Origin: an uncultured Algibacter sp.
GTDB taxonomy: Bacteria > Bacteroidota > Bacteroidia > Flavobacteriales > Flavobacteriaceae
DNA length: 64,000 nucleotides
Direction: 5' to 3'
Assembly: GCF_947495675.1 (NCBI RefSeq)
Contig: NZ_CANLZX010000017.1
Location: 32,708-96,707, forward strand
The position numbers and the translations under genes were made by a program. Under the pieces are notes generated by a model. The model was not told the DNA's origin, searched no databases, and saw only the letters and a program-made list of their open reading frames with translations. Shown here piece by piece: positions 35,745-44,133 of the stretch (its first letter is position 1; each line of letters opens with the position of its first letter).

Positions 35745-35770
35745 AAAGCCACCATTTTATTGGTGGCTTT
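35745..35770 (-). terminator. Intrinsic terminator of fabI
   Basis: Ten-pair stem AAAGCCACCA/TGGTGGCTTT with a 6-base loop, followed by six T on the - strand. It lies 22 bases after the fabI stop and only 6 bases from the next promoter element. Confidence 0.85.
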
Positions 35771-35791
35771 ATACTATATAAAATAATTATT

Positions 35792-36610
35792 CTATTCCTC
35801 TTCTTTCATAAACGCTTCCATAACAGCTGTACTAACACCCATGTTACTAAAACCACCATCGTGAAATAGGTTTTGTAGAGTTACACGTTTTGTTAAATCG
35901 CTAAACATAGACACCGTATAATCTGCACAGTCTTGAGCAGTTGCATTACCAAGTGGCGACATTTTATCTGCATAAGCAATAAAACCATCAAAACCTTTTA
36001 CGCCACTACCAGCAGTTGTTGGTGTTGGCGATTGAGAAATGGTATTTACACGAACTTTTTTATCTCTACCAAAGAAATAACCAAAACTACGTGCCACACT
36101 TTCTAAATAGGCTTTATTATCAGCCATATCATTATAATCTGGAAAAACACGTTGAGCAGCCATGTATGTTAAGGCTACGATACTTCCCCACTCATTCATT
36201 GCATCTGCTTTGTAAAGCGTTTGCATTACTTTATGAAAAGACATCGCAGAAACATCTGTTCCTTTTTGTGTCCATGCATAATTTTGATCTGTATAATGTT
36301 TTCCTTTACGCACGTTTATAGACATTCCTATAGAATGTAAAACAAAATCGATTTTACCTCCAAGAATTTCCATAGATTTCTCAACAAGATTTTGTAAATC
36401 TTCTTCAGAAGTAGCATCAGCAGGAATAATTTGAGAACCTGTTTTTTCTGCTAACTCATTAATTTGTCCCATTCTCATAGCAACTGGAGCGTTTGTTAAA
36501 ACAAAAGTCCCTCCTTCTTCATGAACACGTTCTGCAGTTTTCCAAGCAATTGAGTTTTCATCTAATGCTCCAAAAATGATTCCCTTTTTTCCTTTTAATA
36601 AGTTATACAT
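35792..36610 (-). CDS. fabI: NADH-dependent enoyl-ACP reductase FabI
   Basis: A 272-residue short-chain dehydrogenase performing the last reduction of fatty acid elongation. Cofactor motif GIIFGALDENSIAW, conserved VLHSIGMS, and the FabI-type Y-x6-K catalytic pair in FPDYNDMADNKAYLE. SQSPTPTTAGSGV and HDGGFSNMG complete the active-site and C-terminal regions. Length is normal. It is monocistronic with its own terminator, and has a leader of about 50 bases carrying a 12-base tandem repeat. Confidence 0.97.
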   Translation of the reverse strand: MYNLLKGKKGIIFGALDENSIAWKTAERVHEEGGTFVLTNAPVAMRMGQINELAEKTGSQIIPADATSEEDLQNLVEKSMEILGGKIDFVLHSIGMSINVRKGKHYTDQNYAWTQKGTDVSAMSFHKVMQTLYKADAMNEWGSIVALTYMAAQRVFPDYNDMADNKAYLESVARSFGYFFGRDKKVRVNTISQSPTPTTAGSGVKGFDGFIAYADKMSPLGNATAQDCADYTVSMFSDLTKRVTLQNLFHDGGFSNMGVSTAVMEAFMKEEE

Positions 36611-36615
36611 ATGTA

Positions 36616-36636
36616 TTGGTTTGTATGTTGGTTTGT
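36616..36636 (-). repeat. Tandem 12-base-spaced repeat in the fabI leader
   Basis: On the + strand TTGGTTTGT occurs at 36616-36624 and 36628-36636, so the fabI leader reads ACAAACCAA twice, 12 bases apart, just before the ATG. Confidence 0.5.
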
Positions 36637-36668
36637 TATTTATTTATTACAAGTAATTTAATAGTGAA

Positions 36669-36676
36669 CAAATATA
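36669..36676 (-). promoter_or_regulatory. -7 promoter element of fabI
   Basis: Reads TATATTTG on the - strand (exact TAnnTTTG), about 60 bases upstream of the fabI ATG. Confidence 0.45.
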
Positions 36677-36730
36677 ATATTAAAATTAAGATTTTTATAA
36701 TTAGATTATCGTATTGATAGTATTACTAAG

Positions 36731-38383
36731 TTAATTAAGTAATTCTTTAGCATGAGCAATAGCAGATGTTGACATTTCTGAGCCTCCCAACATTTGTGCG
36801 ATTTCTACAATACGTTCATCATGATTTAATTTAATTAAATTAGTTTGTGTAACTTCATTTACATCTTCTTTATACACTTTAAAATGTGAGTGTCCTTTTG
36901 CTGCAATTTGAGGTAAATGTGTTATAGAAAACACCTGCATGTTTTTACTCATTTGCAACATAATATCTCCCATTTTATTGGAAATTTCTCCAGAAACACC
37001 TGTGTCAATTTCATCAAACATAATAGTAGGTAATTGAATGTATTTTGCTAATACAGATTTTATAGCTAACATTATTCTTGATAGCTCTCCACCTGATGCT
37101 GCTTTTTTAAGGTCATTAAAACTTCCTCCTTTATTAGCCGAAAATAAAAAGGACAATTCATCTTTACCATTAACAAAATATGAATTACTATATAAAGCAT
37201 CAATTTTAAACTGCGCATTTGGCATACCTAAATCTACCAAAATGGTTTCTAGTTGCTTTTTTAACTCTGGAATAACTTCTGAACGTTTATTATGAATGCC
37301 TTTAGAAATACCATCTAATAGACTTTCTTTTGAAGTTATTTCAGATTCTTTTTTCTTGATTGTATCATCAAGATTTTCTGTTATCGAGACCTTTTCTTCA
37401 AGTTGCTCTTTAATAGTAATTAATTCTGAAACAGTTGCCGCAACATGTTTTTGCATTAAACTATGTAGCGTTTTTAGTTTAGCATCAACAAACTCTAATC
37501 TATTAGGATCGGCATCAATATTTTCTTGAAAAATATTGACTTCACTAAACAAATCGTCCATTTCAATTAAACTGCTATTCGCTCTATTAAATAAATCTTC
37601 ATATATTGAAGCATAACTAGACAATTTTTGAAACACATTTTTTAATGCTGTAAGAGATGACAAAATACCTAAATCATCATCACTTAAAAGTTGATAAGCT
37701 TCTGCTAGTTTTTCTTGAATGCCTTCAATATTATTTAAAGTTTCGTATTCTTCTTCTAAAGATTCTAATTCTCCTTCTACTAAATTAGCTTCAGTTAACT
37801 CATTTAATAAAAATGTATTATAATCATGTTCTTTAATGGCTTCAGCTTGAAAATTTTTGAGTTCTTCAAGTTCTTTTTGTAGTGCTTTATAAGTTTTTAA
37901 CTCTAACTTATAGTTTTGTAATGCATCTTCATTTTTTGCTAATGCATCAATAACCTGAAACTGAAAATCGTTGCTTGTTAATTGTAATGTTTGGTGTTGT
38001 GAGTGAATATCAATTAAACGTGCTCCTAACAATTGCAAACTACTTAAATTTACAGGAGAATCATTAACAAATGCTCTAGATTTTCCTGAAGGTAAAATTT
38101 CTCTTCTAATTATAGTTTGAGGCTCATAATCAAAATCTTCTGTCTTGAAAAGTGATTTTAATTTGTAATTTGATATATTAAAAACGGCCTCGATTATACA
38201 TTTTTGCGATGTATCTTTCAGGCTACTTAAATCTGCTCGTTTACCAAGAATAAGTGATAATCCGCCTAATAAAATTGATTTACCTGCTCCGGTTTCACCT
38301 GTTATTATTGAAAAACCATCATTAAAATCGACCTGAAGATTATCAATTAATGCATAATTTTTTATTGAAAGAGAAGTTAGCAT
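36731..38383 (-). CDS. recN: DNA repair protein RecN
   Basis: A 550-residue SMC-like ATPase acting at double-strand breaks. Walker A GETGAGKS lies near residue 30 (SIITGETGAGKSILLGGLSLILGKRADLSSL), with the DSQHQ-like region DIHSQHQTLQL after it. A long coiled coil covers about 150-370. The C-terminal ATPase half has the signature AASGGELSRIMLAIKSVL and Walker B PTIMFDEIDTGVSG, followed by FSITHLPQIAAKG. Length and order are canonical. It lies 48 bases after the DUF4835 gene. Confidence 0.96.
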   Translation of the reverse strand: MLTSLSIKNYALIDNLQVDFNDGFSIITGETGAGKSILLGGLSLILGKRADLSSLKDTSQKCIIEAVFNISNYKLKSLFKTEDFDYEPQTIIRREILPSGKSRAFVNDSPVNLSSLQLLGARLIDIHSQHQTLQLTSNDFQFQVIDALAKNEDALQNYKLELKTYKALQKELEELKNFQAEAIKEHDYNTFLLNELTEANLVEGELESLEEEYETLNNIEGIQEKLAEAYQLLSDDDLGILSSLTALKNVFQKLSSYASIYEDLFNRANSSLIEMDDLFSEVNIFQENIDADPNRLEFVDAKLKTLHSLMQKHVAATVSELITIKEQLEEKVSITENLDDTIKKKESEITSKESLLDGISKGIHNKRSEVIPELKKQLETILVDLGMPNAQFKIDALYSNSYFVNGKDELSFLFSANKGGSFNDLKKAASGGELSRIMLAIKSVLAKYIQLPTIMFDEIDTGVSGEISNKMGDIMLQMSKNMQVFSITHLPQIAAKGHSHFKVYKEDVNEVTQTNLIKLNHDERIVEIAQMLGGSEMSTSAIAHAKELLN

Positions 38384-38431
38384 ATTTCAGTATTCAGTAT
38401 GTAATTAAATTAGGATAATTACCAATTCAAT

Positions 38432-39319
38432 TTAAAGCTTAATGTTTTGCCATTTACTACTATGCATTGGCGCTATTTTTTGAAGCATGTCTTTCAAGGC
38501 AGCAATATCTACCGGAGGTCCGTCTGTAAATATTTGCTCAATTTCTTCTGCTTTTGCATCAAAAAAAGTTCGTAGTAAAAAAGAATTTGGTCTACGGCTA
38601 TTCATAGCTTTAAAATTCTGTAAAACAGATGCTATATTGCCTTTTCCGTCTTTAACGTTATTACTCATTAAGTCTAAACCATTTCTATGATAACCATACA
38701 TAACGCTTCTAAACTCTTTAAATGTAGGCGATAGCACATTATCAATTAGAGTAAATCTGCTTTGTAAACCATCCTCTAATTTCCAACCTTGAAAATTACC
38801 TTGTTGTGAATAATTGGTTATTACTTGAGCTTGTTTATAGTATTCGTCTCCTCCATTTTCAGAAAATGAATCTGCATCTAATGCTAATATCATGTTTACA
38901 TGAAATGCTAAAACAGAAATTAAATTAGATTCAAATTGAGTTGGATTATATATTAAATTTTGGAATTCAAGATATCTGAAACTTAAATCTTTATCATTAA
39001 AATTGTAGATTGGTGTACTGAATGAAGATCCATAAATTGGTCTTGAAGATTGTACTTGTAATGTCCCTTGAAAAGATTCACCACTATAATTAGTAATATT
39101 TAAAAACATATTACAATTAATACGCTCTTGATCTTTAAAGGTTTTATTAGTCCATTTTGTGTTATTAATAAACTCATTAAGTTGTTTTTCAAGTGTTTTG
39201 AAAATGGGAAAGTTTTCATTTCCAGTTTGTTCTGCATTTACAATAACACTACAATTTAATTCTTGTGAAAACCCTTTAAATCCAAGGCAAACCAATAATA
39301 CAAATAGAATTTTACGCAT
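38432..39319 (-). CDS. DUF4835 family secreted protein
   Basis: A 295-residue protein with a signal peptide (ILFVLLVCLGFKGFSQ). DUF4835 signatures are ELNCSVIVNAEQ, NTKWTNKTFKDQERINCNM, QVQSSRPIYGSSFSTPIYNFND, YYKQAQVITNYSQQGNFQGW and the C-terminal DIAALKDMLQKIAPMHSSKW. The family is restricted to Bacteroidota and found next to coaBC; its role is unknown. ATG at 39319 is used (the codon before is TTG); it overlaps the coaBC end by 8 bases. Confidence 0.9.
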   Translation of the reverse strand: MRKILFVLLVCLGFKGFSQELNCSVIVNAEQTGNENFPIFKTLEKQLNEFINNTKWTNKTFKDQERINCNMFLNITNYSGESFQGTLQVQSSRPIYGSSFSTPIYNFNDKDLSFRYLEFQNLIYNPTQFESNLISVLAFHVNMILALDADSFSENGGDEYYKQAQVITNYSQQGNFQGWKLEDGLQSRFTLIDNVLSPTFKEFRSVMYGYHRNGLDLMSNNVKDGKGNIASVLQNFKAMNSRRPNSFLLRTFFDAKAEEIEQIFTDGPPVDIAALKDMLQKIAPMHSSKWQNIKL

Positions 39320-40523
39320 CAATTTTTGATATAATTTTATTTATTAAATCTGAAGCAACTTCACTTTTAGACTTTAATTGAAACTCAGTAATATTATCTT
39401 CATCATCAATAAAAGTTACTTTGTTGGTATCTGTTTTAAATCCAGCACCTTTGTCATTTAACGAATTTAAGACAATTAAATTTAAATTCTTTCTTTTTAA
39501 TTTTCCTTTTGCATTTTCAAGTTCATTGTTTGTTTCCAATGCAAAGCCAACTAAATATTGATTTTTTTTTATGTTTCCTAAAGATGCTAAAATGTCTTTT
39601 GTTTTTTCTAACTCTAAAGTTAACGTGTCAGACTTCTTTTTTATTTTCTGCTTTGCTACATCTTTTGGTGTAAAATCTGCTACTGCAGCAGAAAGTATTG
39701 CTACATGAGATGAATCAAAATGATTATGAACTTCTTGATACATATCATAAGCACTTACAATTGGTTTAACCAATATGTTTGCATGAGATACTTTTTGGTG
39801 AGTTGGCCCAGTAACTAAAATGACTTCTGCTCCAAAATTAGCTGCTGCTTTTGCTATTTCGAACCCCATTTTTCCGCTTGAATGATTTCCTATAAAACGA
39901 ACAGGATCAATAGCCTCGAAAGTTGGCCCAGCTGTTATTAATACTTTTTTTCCGCGTAGTGGCAATTTGCCTAAAATATCTTGTTCTATAAAAGACACAA
40001 TATCTTCTGGCTCTGCCATTCTTCCTTCACCAACTAAACCACTAGCTAATTCTCCACTAGTAGCAGGAATCATTATATTTCCAAAAGTATGAAGTTTATT
40101 AAAAGACTTATGGGTTGATGGGTGTTTATACATATCTAAGTCCATGGCAGGCGCAAAATACACAGGGCATTTAGCAGATAAATATGTTGCTAGTAATAGA
40201 TTATCACAAACACCATTAGCCATTTTAGACATGGTATTTGCTGTTGCTGGTGCTATTATAAATATATCTGCCCACAGACCCAAGTCTACATGACTATTCC
40301 ATACCCCATTATCGTCTTCTTCATTTACAAATGAAGAATGAACAGGATGTTTTGATAGTGTCGATAAAGTTAATGGTGTTATAAACTCTTTGGCTGCTGG
40401 AGTCATAACAACTTTTACGTTAGCCCCAGATTTTACAAGTAACCTAACAAGCGATGCTGTTTTATAAGCGGCAATACCACCAGTAACACCTAATAATATG
40501 TTTTTCCCACTTAATATACTCAT
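39312..40523 (-). CDS. coaBC: Bifunctional phosphopantothenoylcysteine synthetase/decarboxylase CoaBC
   Basis: A 403-residue fusion enzyme of coenzyme A synthesis. The N-terminal flavin-dependent decarboxylase (about 1-185) has LLGVTGGIAAYK, the catalytic His region WNSHVDLGLWAD, APATANTMSKMANGVCDNLL and APAMDLDMY. The C-terminal CTP-dependent synthetase (about 190-400) has VLITAGPTFEAIDPVRFIGNHSSGKMG and the Lys motif AKQKIKKKSDTL. An in-frame ATG at 40565 is rejected because the conserved N-terminus starts at 40523. Linked to rpoZ, as in many bacteria. Confidence 0.96.
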   Translation of the reverse strand: MSILSGKNILLGVTGGIAAYKTASLVRLLVKSGANVKVVMTPAAKEFITPLTLSTLSKHPVHSSFVNEEDDNGVWNSHVDLGLWADIFIIAPATANTMSKMANGVCDNLLLATYLSAKCPVYFAPAMDLDMYKHPSTHKSFNKLHTFGNIMIPATSGELASGLVGEGRMAEPEDIVSFIEQDILGKLPLRGKKVLITAGPTFEAIDPVRFIGNHSSGKMGFEIAKAAANFGAEVILVTGPTHQKVSHANILVKPIVSAYDMYQEVHNHFDSSHVAILSAAVADFTPKDVAKQKIKKKSDTLTLELEKTKDILASLGNIKKNQYLVGFALETNNELENAKGKLKRKNLNLIVLNSLNDKGAGFKTDTNKVTFIDDEDNITEFQLKSKSEVASDLINKIISKIDA

Positions 40524-40613
40524 AACAAAGTGATAGTTTAATAACCAAACAAACTCCAATGCCATTTATTAAAACGGTATTGGAGTTTACTTTTTGTTGA
40601 TTAATTTAAGAAA

Positions 40614-40943
40614 TTATTCCTGATTATCGTTATCAGTATTTCTAAAATAAATTTTATCTGTTAACCATTCTTGAACAGCTAATGCATGAGGCTTAGGCAG
40701 TTTTTCATAAAATTTAGAAACCTCAATTTGCTCTTTGTTTTCAAAGATTTCTTCAAGACTATCATTGTAAGTTGCAAACTCTTCTAACTTATCAATAAGT
40801 TCTTTTTTAATCTCTGTGTTAATTTGTTCCGCACGTCTTGAAATGATTGAAATTGACTCATAGATATTCCCTGTTGGCTCATCAATTTGATTTCTATCAT
40901 ACGTTACCGTATTAACTGGAGCATTAGTTTTTTTTAAATCCAT
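40614..40943 (-). CDS. rpoZ: RNA polymerase omega subunit, Bacteroidota type
   Basis: A 109-residue protein of the Rpb6/omega family in its Bacteroidota form: TVTYDRNQIDEPTGNIYESISIISRRAEQIN, where the R-x-x-Q segment corresponds to the omega core helix, and EWLTDKIYFRN at the C-terminus. Omega helps assemble RNA polymerase by holding the beta-prime subunit. The genes bamD, rpoZ and coaBC follow each other with 11- and 90-base gaps. Confidence 0.9.
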   Translation of the reverse strand: MDLKKTNAPVNTVTYDRNQIDEPTGNIYESISIISRRAEQINTEIKKELIDKLEEFATYNDSLEEIFENKEQIEVSKFYEKLPKPHALAVQEWLTDKIYFRNTDNDNQE

Positions 40944-40954
40944 TGGTATTATAT

Positions 40955-41794
40955 TTAACTTTTTGTGCTGTAATTTTTTAATTCTTCGTTTATTTCTAAA
41001 AACATTTTCTCTACGTCTTCAATATATTTTGAATTTGAATAAGATTTTTTGAATGCCTCAGAATATTCTTTTGCTGTTTCCAAACGTTCTTTTTTAAGGT
41101 ATACTAAACCTTTTTGAAGCGATCTTTTAATTTCTACACTATTAACTGCTAACTTATAAGCAGAATCTAATCTATAAAATAGGGCATCTTCACGAAATTT
41201 TGAACCTGGAAATTCAAATATAAAATTATCAAATGATCTTACAGAAGCAGGGTAATCAGAAATTTGATTAAACTGTTTTGCAATTTCATATGCTTTCTTC
41301 TCTAGTTTTAAATCTAATTCTTGTACTAACTTACTTGCATCAGAAACATATTCGGAATCTGGAAAAACATTTATAAACTCTTGAAGTTTTTCAATTGCTG
41401 CTTTAGTTTCTGTTTGATCTTTACTATATATTGGTGATAATTGATAAGCACTTTTAGCACTTAAATATGATGCCTCTTCTAATTTTTCACTTTTAGGATA
41501 ACTTGATGCAAAACGTTCAAACTGATAGCCTGCAACATAGTAATCTTTCATTTCATAAAATGATTTAGAATACAAGTACATTAATTTTTCAGCTTGGGGT
41601 TTGCCCCTATAGTTAGGTACTATTTGAGCAAAAAGTCTATTTGCTTTACCAAACTTACCTGCATTATACAACTCTTCGCCCATTTTAAACTTAGCTGCAA
41701 TAGCGCCTTCACCATCAGCTTTTAAAGCCTTTTGATATTCACTACAACTGCTAAAAACAGCAAAAAAAACTAAAATGTAAAAAAATTTGTTCAT
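40955..41794 (-). CDS. bamD: Outer membrane assembly lipoprotein BamD
   Basis: A 279-residue lipoprotein (lipobox FSSC, cysteine at about residue 17) with tandem tetratricopeptide-like helical repeats (MGEELYNAGKFGKANRLFAQIVPNYRG, YVAGYQFERFASSYPKSEKLEEASY, LQEFINVFPDSEYVSDA, FDNFIFEFPGSKFREDALF). BamD is an essential part of the BAM complex that folds outer-membrane proteins with BamA. A -7 element lies 20 bases before the ATG. Confidence 0.93.
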   Translation of the reverse strand: MNKFFYILVFFAVFSSCSEYQKALKADGEGAIAAKFKMGEELYNAGKFGKANRLFAQIVPNYRGKPQAEKLMYLYSKSFYEMKDYYVAGYQFERFASSYPKSEKLEEASYLSAKSAYQLSPIYSKDQTETKAAIEKLQEFINVFPDSEYVSDASKLVQELDLKLEKKAYEIAKQFNQISDYPASVRSFDNFIFEFPGSKFREDALFYRLDSAYKLAVNSVEIKRSLQKGLVYLKKERLETAKEYSEAFKKSYSNSKYIEDVEKMFLEINEELKNYSTKS

Positions 41795-41813
41795 AGATTT
41801 TTAATACAGCACG

Positions 41814-41821
41814 CAAAAATA
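41814..41821 (-). promoter_or_regulatory. -7 promoter element of the bamD-rpoZ-coaBC operon
   Basis: Reads TATTTTTG on the - strand (exact TAnnTTTG), predicting a start near 41808 and a leader of about 14 bases. Confidence 0.5.
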
Positions 41822-41912
41822 CGCTATTATTATGAATTTAAAAAATATTATTTCATGGCTAAAATAATAGCAAAAACTCAGTAATTATAAGGTTTAAGTA
41901 ATATTTAACAGA

Positions 41913-42791
41913 TTAAAACTTGTTTACAAAATCTACTATTTTTGCTTTAAGGTTAGTAGAGGCTGGTACTAGTGGTAATCTTACTGTATCCCTACATAAA
42001 TTTAATGCTTCAAAAACAGCTTTAATTCCTGCAGGATTATTCTCTTCAAAAATATATCCTATTACATCCATAAGTTTAAAATGCAATTTATATGCAGCTT
42101 TAGCTTCTCCTTTTAAGCCTAAACTAATCATCTCTGAAAATTCTTTTGGAAATGCTTGACCTATTACTGAAATAACTCCTGATCCTCCAGCTAAAGTAAC
42201 TCCTAAAACTAAATCATCATCACCAGAAATAATTAAAAAACCTTCTGGTTTATTCTTTATTAATTCGTAATACTGACTCATATTATTTCCTGCTTCCTTA
42301 ACACCAACAATATTTTTAAAATTGTTTGCTAAACGCAATGTAGTTTCAACCTCTACATTTTTTGATGTACGGCCAGGTACGTTGTACAATATAACATCTA
42401 TTGGAGATGCTTCTGCAATAGCTTTGAAATGCTGATAAATACCCTCTTGTGTTGGTTTACTATAATATGGAGAAACTGATAATATAGCATCTATTTCGCT
42501 TAAATCAGTAGATTTTATTTCTTCTATAACAAGAGATGTATTATTACCTCCTATCCCCAAAACTAATGGTAACCGACCATTATTTGCTTTTATAATAGTT
42601 GCAGTAACTGCCTTTTTTTCTTGTTTAGTTAGGGTTACACTCTCCCCTGTTGTTCCGCAAATTACTAGATAATCTGTTCCATTATCTATATTATAATTTA
42701 CAATATTAGTTAATGCTTCGTGATCTATACTTAAATCTGAATTAAATGGTGTAACTAACGCAACTCCCGTTCCTACAAACTTATTATTCAT
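41913..42791 (-). CDS. dapA: 4-hydroxy-tetrahydrodipicolinate synthase
   Basis: A 292-residue TIM-barrel aldolase that condenses pyruvate with aspartate semialdehyde, the first committed step to lysine and meso-diaminopimelate. Motifs: [21 protein letters not shown], the substrate-binding Tyr of [10 protein letters not shown] and the Schiff-base Lys of [10 protein letters not shown], then ISGDDDLVL. Length is normal. Its start overlaps the DUF6913-type gene by 8 bases. The pathway gene dapF is also in the window at 58863-59636. Confidence 0.97.
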   Translation of the reverse strand: MNNKFVGTGVALVTPFNSDLSIDHEALTNIVNYNIDNGTDYLVICGTTGESVTLTKQEKKAVTATIIKANNGRLPLVLGIGGNNTSLVIEEIKSTDLSEIDAILSVSPYYSKPTQEGIYQHFKAIAEASPIDVILYNVPGRTSKNVEVETTLRLANNFKNIVGVKEAGNNMSQYYELIKNKPEGFLIISGDDDLVLGVTLAGGSGVISVIGQAFPKEFSEMISLGLKGEAKAAYKLHFKLMDVIGYIFEENNPAGIKAVFEALNLCRDTVRLPLVPASTNLKAKIVDFVNKF

Positions 42792-43314
42792 TACTACTTA
42801 TTTTTTTAAAAATGGTTAGGTATTTAAACACTTCTTCTTTAAAAAGATCGAACTGCTTTAAATTTGTTTTAATAATTAAATCATTCAAACGCTCATCAGA
42901 CTGTAAAATTCCAATTTTAAATTTTGCTTTAGATTCAGCTGTTATTAACTTCAATTCTAATATTTCTTTGTCGTAATAACTAATCAAAACATCAAATTCT
43001 GTTTTTAAAAAATTTTTCAGCTCTGAGTTATGTATAGCTCCTTTCCAACCAAAATCTTTAGGATTGTAACATTCGTCCCAAGAATGCAAATCTTCTTTTT
43101 TATTAGAAGAATAAGCAATAATTTTTAATCTATTTGGTCTTACATTTATATAACCAGCTAAATTCCTAAAGGCCTCAAAATCATTAAATTCATCAATATT
43201 TAAGATAACACCCAGACTTAAAACCTTATTATTGTTAAATTCAACAAGTCGACTTGTTAACAATTTGTCTAAGTACTTTTTATTAGATTTTTCTTTAAAA
43301 CCCTTTAAAATCAT
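42784..43314 (-). CDS. Conserved hypothetical protein (DUF6913-like)
   Basis: A 176-residue cytoplasmic protein without a signal peptide. Segments such as [45 protein letters not shown] and [28 protein letters not shown] are typical of a Bacteroidota family that I associate with DUF6913; function unknown. It overlaps dapA by 8 bases and has an exact -7 element 19 bases before its ATG. Confidence 0.75.
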   Translation of the reverse strand: MILKGFKEKSNKKYLDKLLTSRLVEFNNNKVLSLGVILNIDEFNDFEAFRNLAGYINVRPNRLKIIAYSSNKKEDLHSWDECYNPKDFGWKGAIHNSELKNFLKTEFDVLISYYDKEILELKLITAESKAKFKIGILQSDERLNDLIIKTNLKQFDLFKEEVFKYLTIFKKISSNE

Positions 43315-43332
43315 TTATCTTTATCGTTTGCG

Positions 43333-43340
43333 CAAAGGTA
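43333..43340 (-). promoter_or_regulatory. -7 promoter element of the DUF6913-dapA transcript
   Basis: Reads TACCTTTG on the - strand (exact TAnnTTTG), in the divergent gap before the 5'-nucleotidase pair. Confidence 0.5.
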
Positions 43341-43371
43341 GCAAAAGTACATTCAAATTATATATTTTAAT

Positions 43372-44130
43372 ATGAGGTTTACACATTTCTTTTTTTTGTT
43401 ATATTTTTTGGTTTTTCTAAATTGTAAACAAGAAAAATTGCAGCTTTCAAAAATTGAAGGTGTTCAAATTCCAATTACAGATTCACTTTCTTTAGACCCT
43501 GAAATAGATAGCTTTATAAAACCTTACAGGGATAATATTAAAAAAGATCTAGATAGTGTTTTAGCATATTCAGTAAGTACTTTTTCAAAAAATGATGGAG
43601 ATTTAAATACAGCATTAGGTAACTTTATGGTTGATGCTATTTATAGCGAAGCTAATCCAATTTTTAAAAGTAGAACTGGAAAAGACATTGATATGGTGAT
43701 TTTAAATAATGGTGGTATTAGGGCTACTTTAAATAAAGGTAATGTATCTAAAAGAACCGCTTTTCAATTAATGCCTTTTGAAAATGATATAGTAGTAGTC
43801 GCTTTAAAATCGAATCAAATTGATAGTTTGATACATTATCTAACCAGAGCAAAAAGAGCGCATCCAATTTCAAAATTAAATTTAATTGTAGATAAAGATT
43901 ACAATGTTTTAGATGCCAAAATAAATGGCAAAGACATCCATAAAAATAAAATCTATCATGTTGCTACTAGTGACTATTTATATAATGGTGGAGATAACAT
44001 GACCTTTTTTAAACCTAACGACACCATTTATAGATTAGATTATAAAATTAGAAATGCTTTAATTGATAAGTTTATAAAACTTGATACCATAAAGCCTGAA
44101 ATTGACAATCGTTTTATTCAGATAAAATAA
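43372..44130 (+). CDS. 5'-nucleotidase C-terminal domain lipoprotein
   Basis: A 252-residue lipoprotein (FLNC lipobox, cysteine at about residue 18). It holds only the C-terminal, substrate-specificity domain of UshA-type 5'-nucleotidases: DLNTALGNFMVDAIY, VILNNGGIRATLNKG, FQLMPFENDIVVVAL and YHVATSDYLYNGGDNM with the substrate-stacking aromatic. The catalytic metallophosphatase domain is in the next gene, 3 bases downstream. In UshA the two are one chain with the catalytic domain first, so here they are split and in reverse order. They likely act together in the periplasm. Confidence 0.9.
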   Translation: MRFTHFFFLLYFLVFLNCKQEKLQLSKIEGVQIPITDSLSLDPEIDSFIKPYRDNIKKDLDSVLAYSVSTFSKNDGDLNTALGNFMVDAIYSEANPIFKSRTGKDIDMVILNNGGIRATLNKGNVSKRTAFQLMPFENDIVVVALKSNQIDSLIHYLTRAKRAHPISKLNLIVDKDYNVLDAKINGKDIHKNKIYHVATSDYLYNGGDNMTFFKPNDTIYRLDYKIRNALIDKFIKLDTIKPEIDNRFIQIK

Positions 44131-44133
44131 ATT

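Noticed and set aside
36016..36321. A 101-codon + strand reading frame
   Set aside because: It lies wholly antisense to fabI, whose conservation is clear; a shadow frame.
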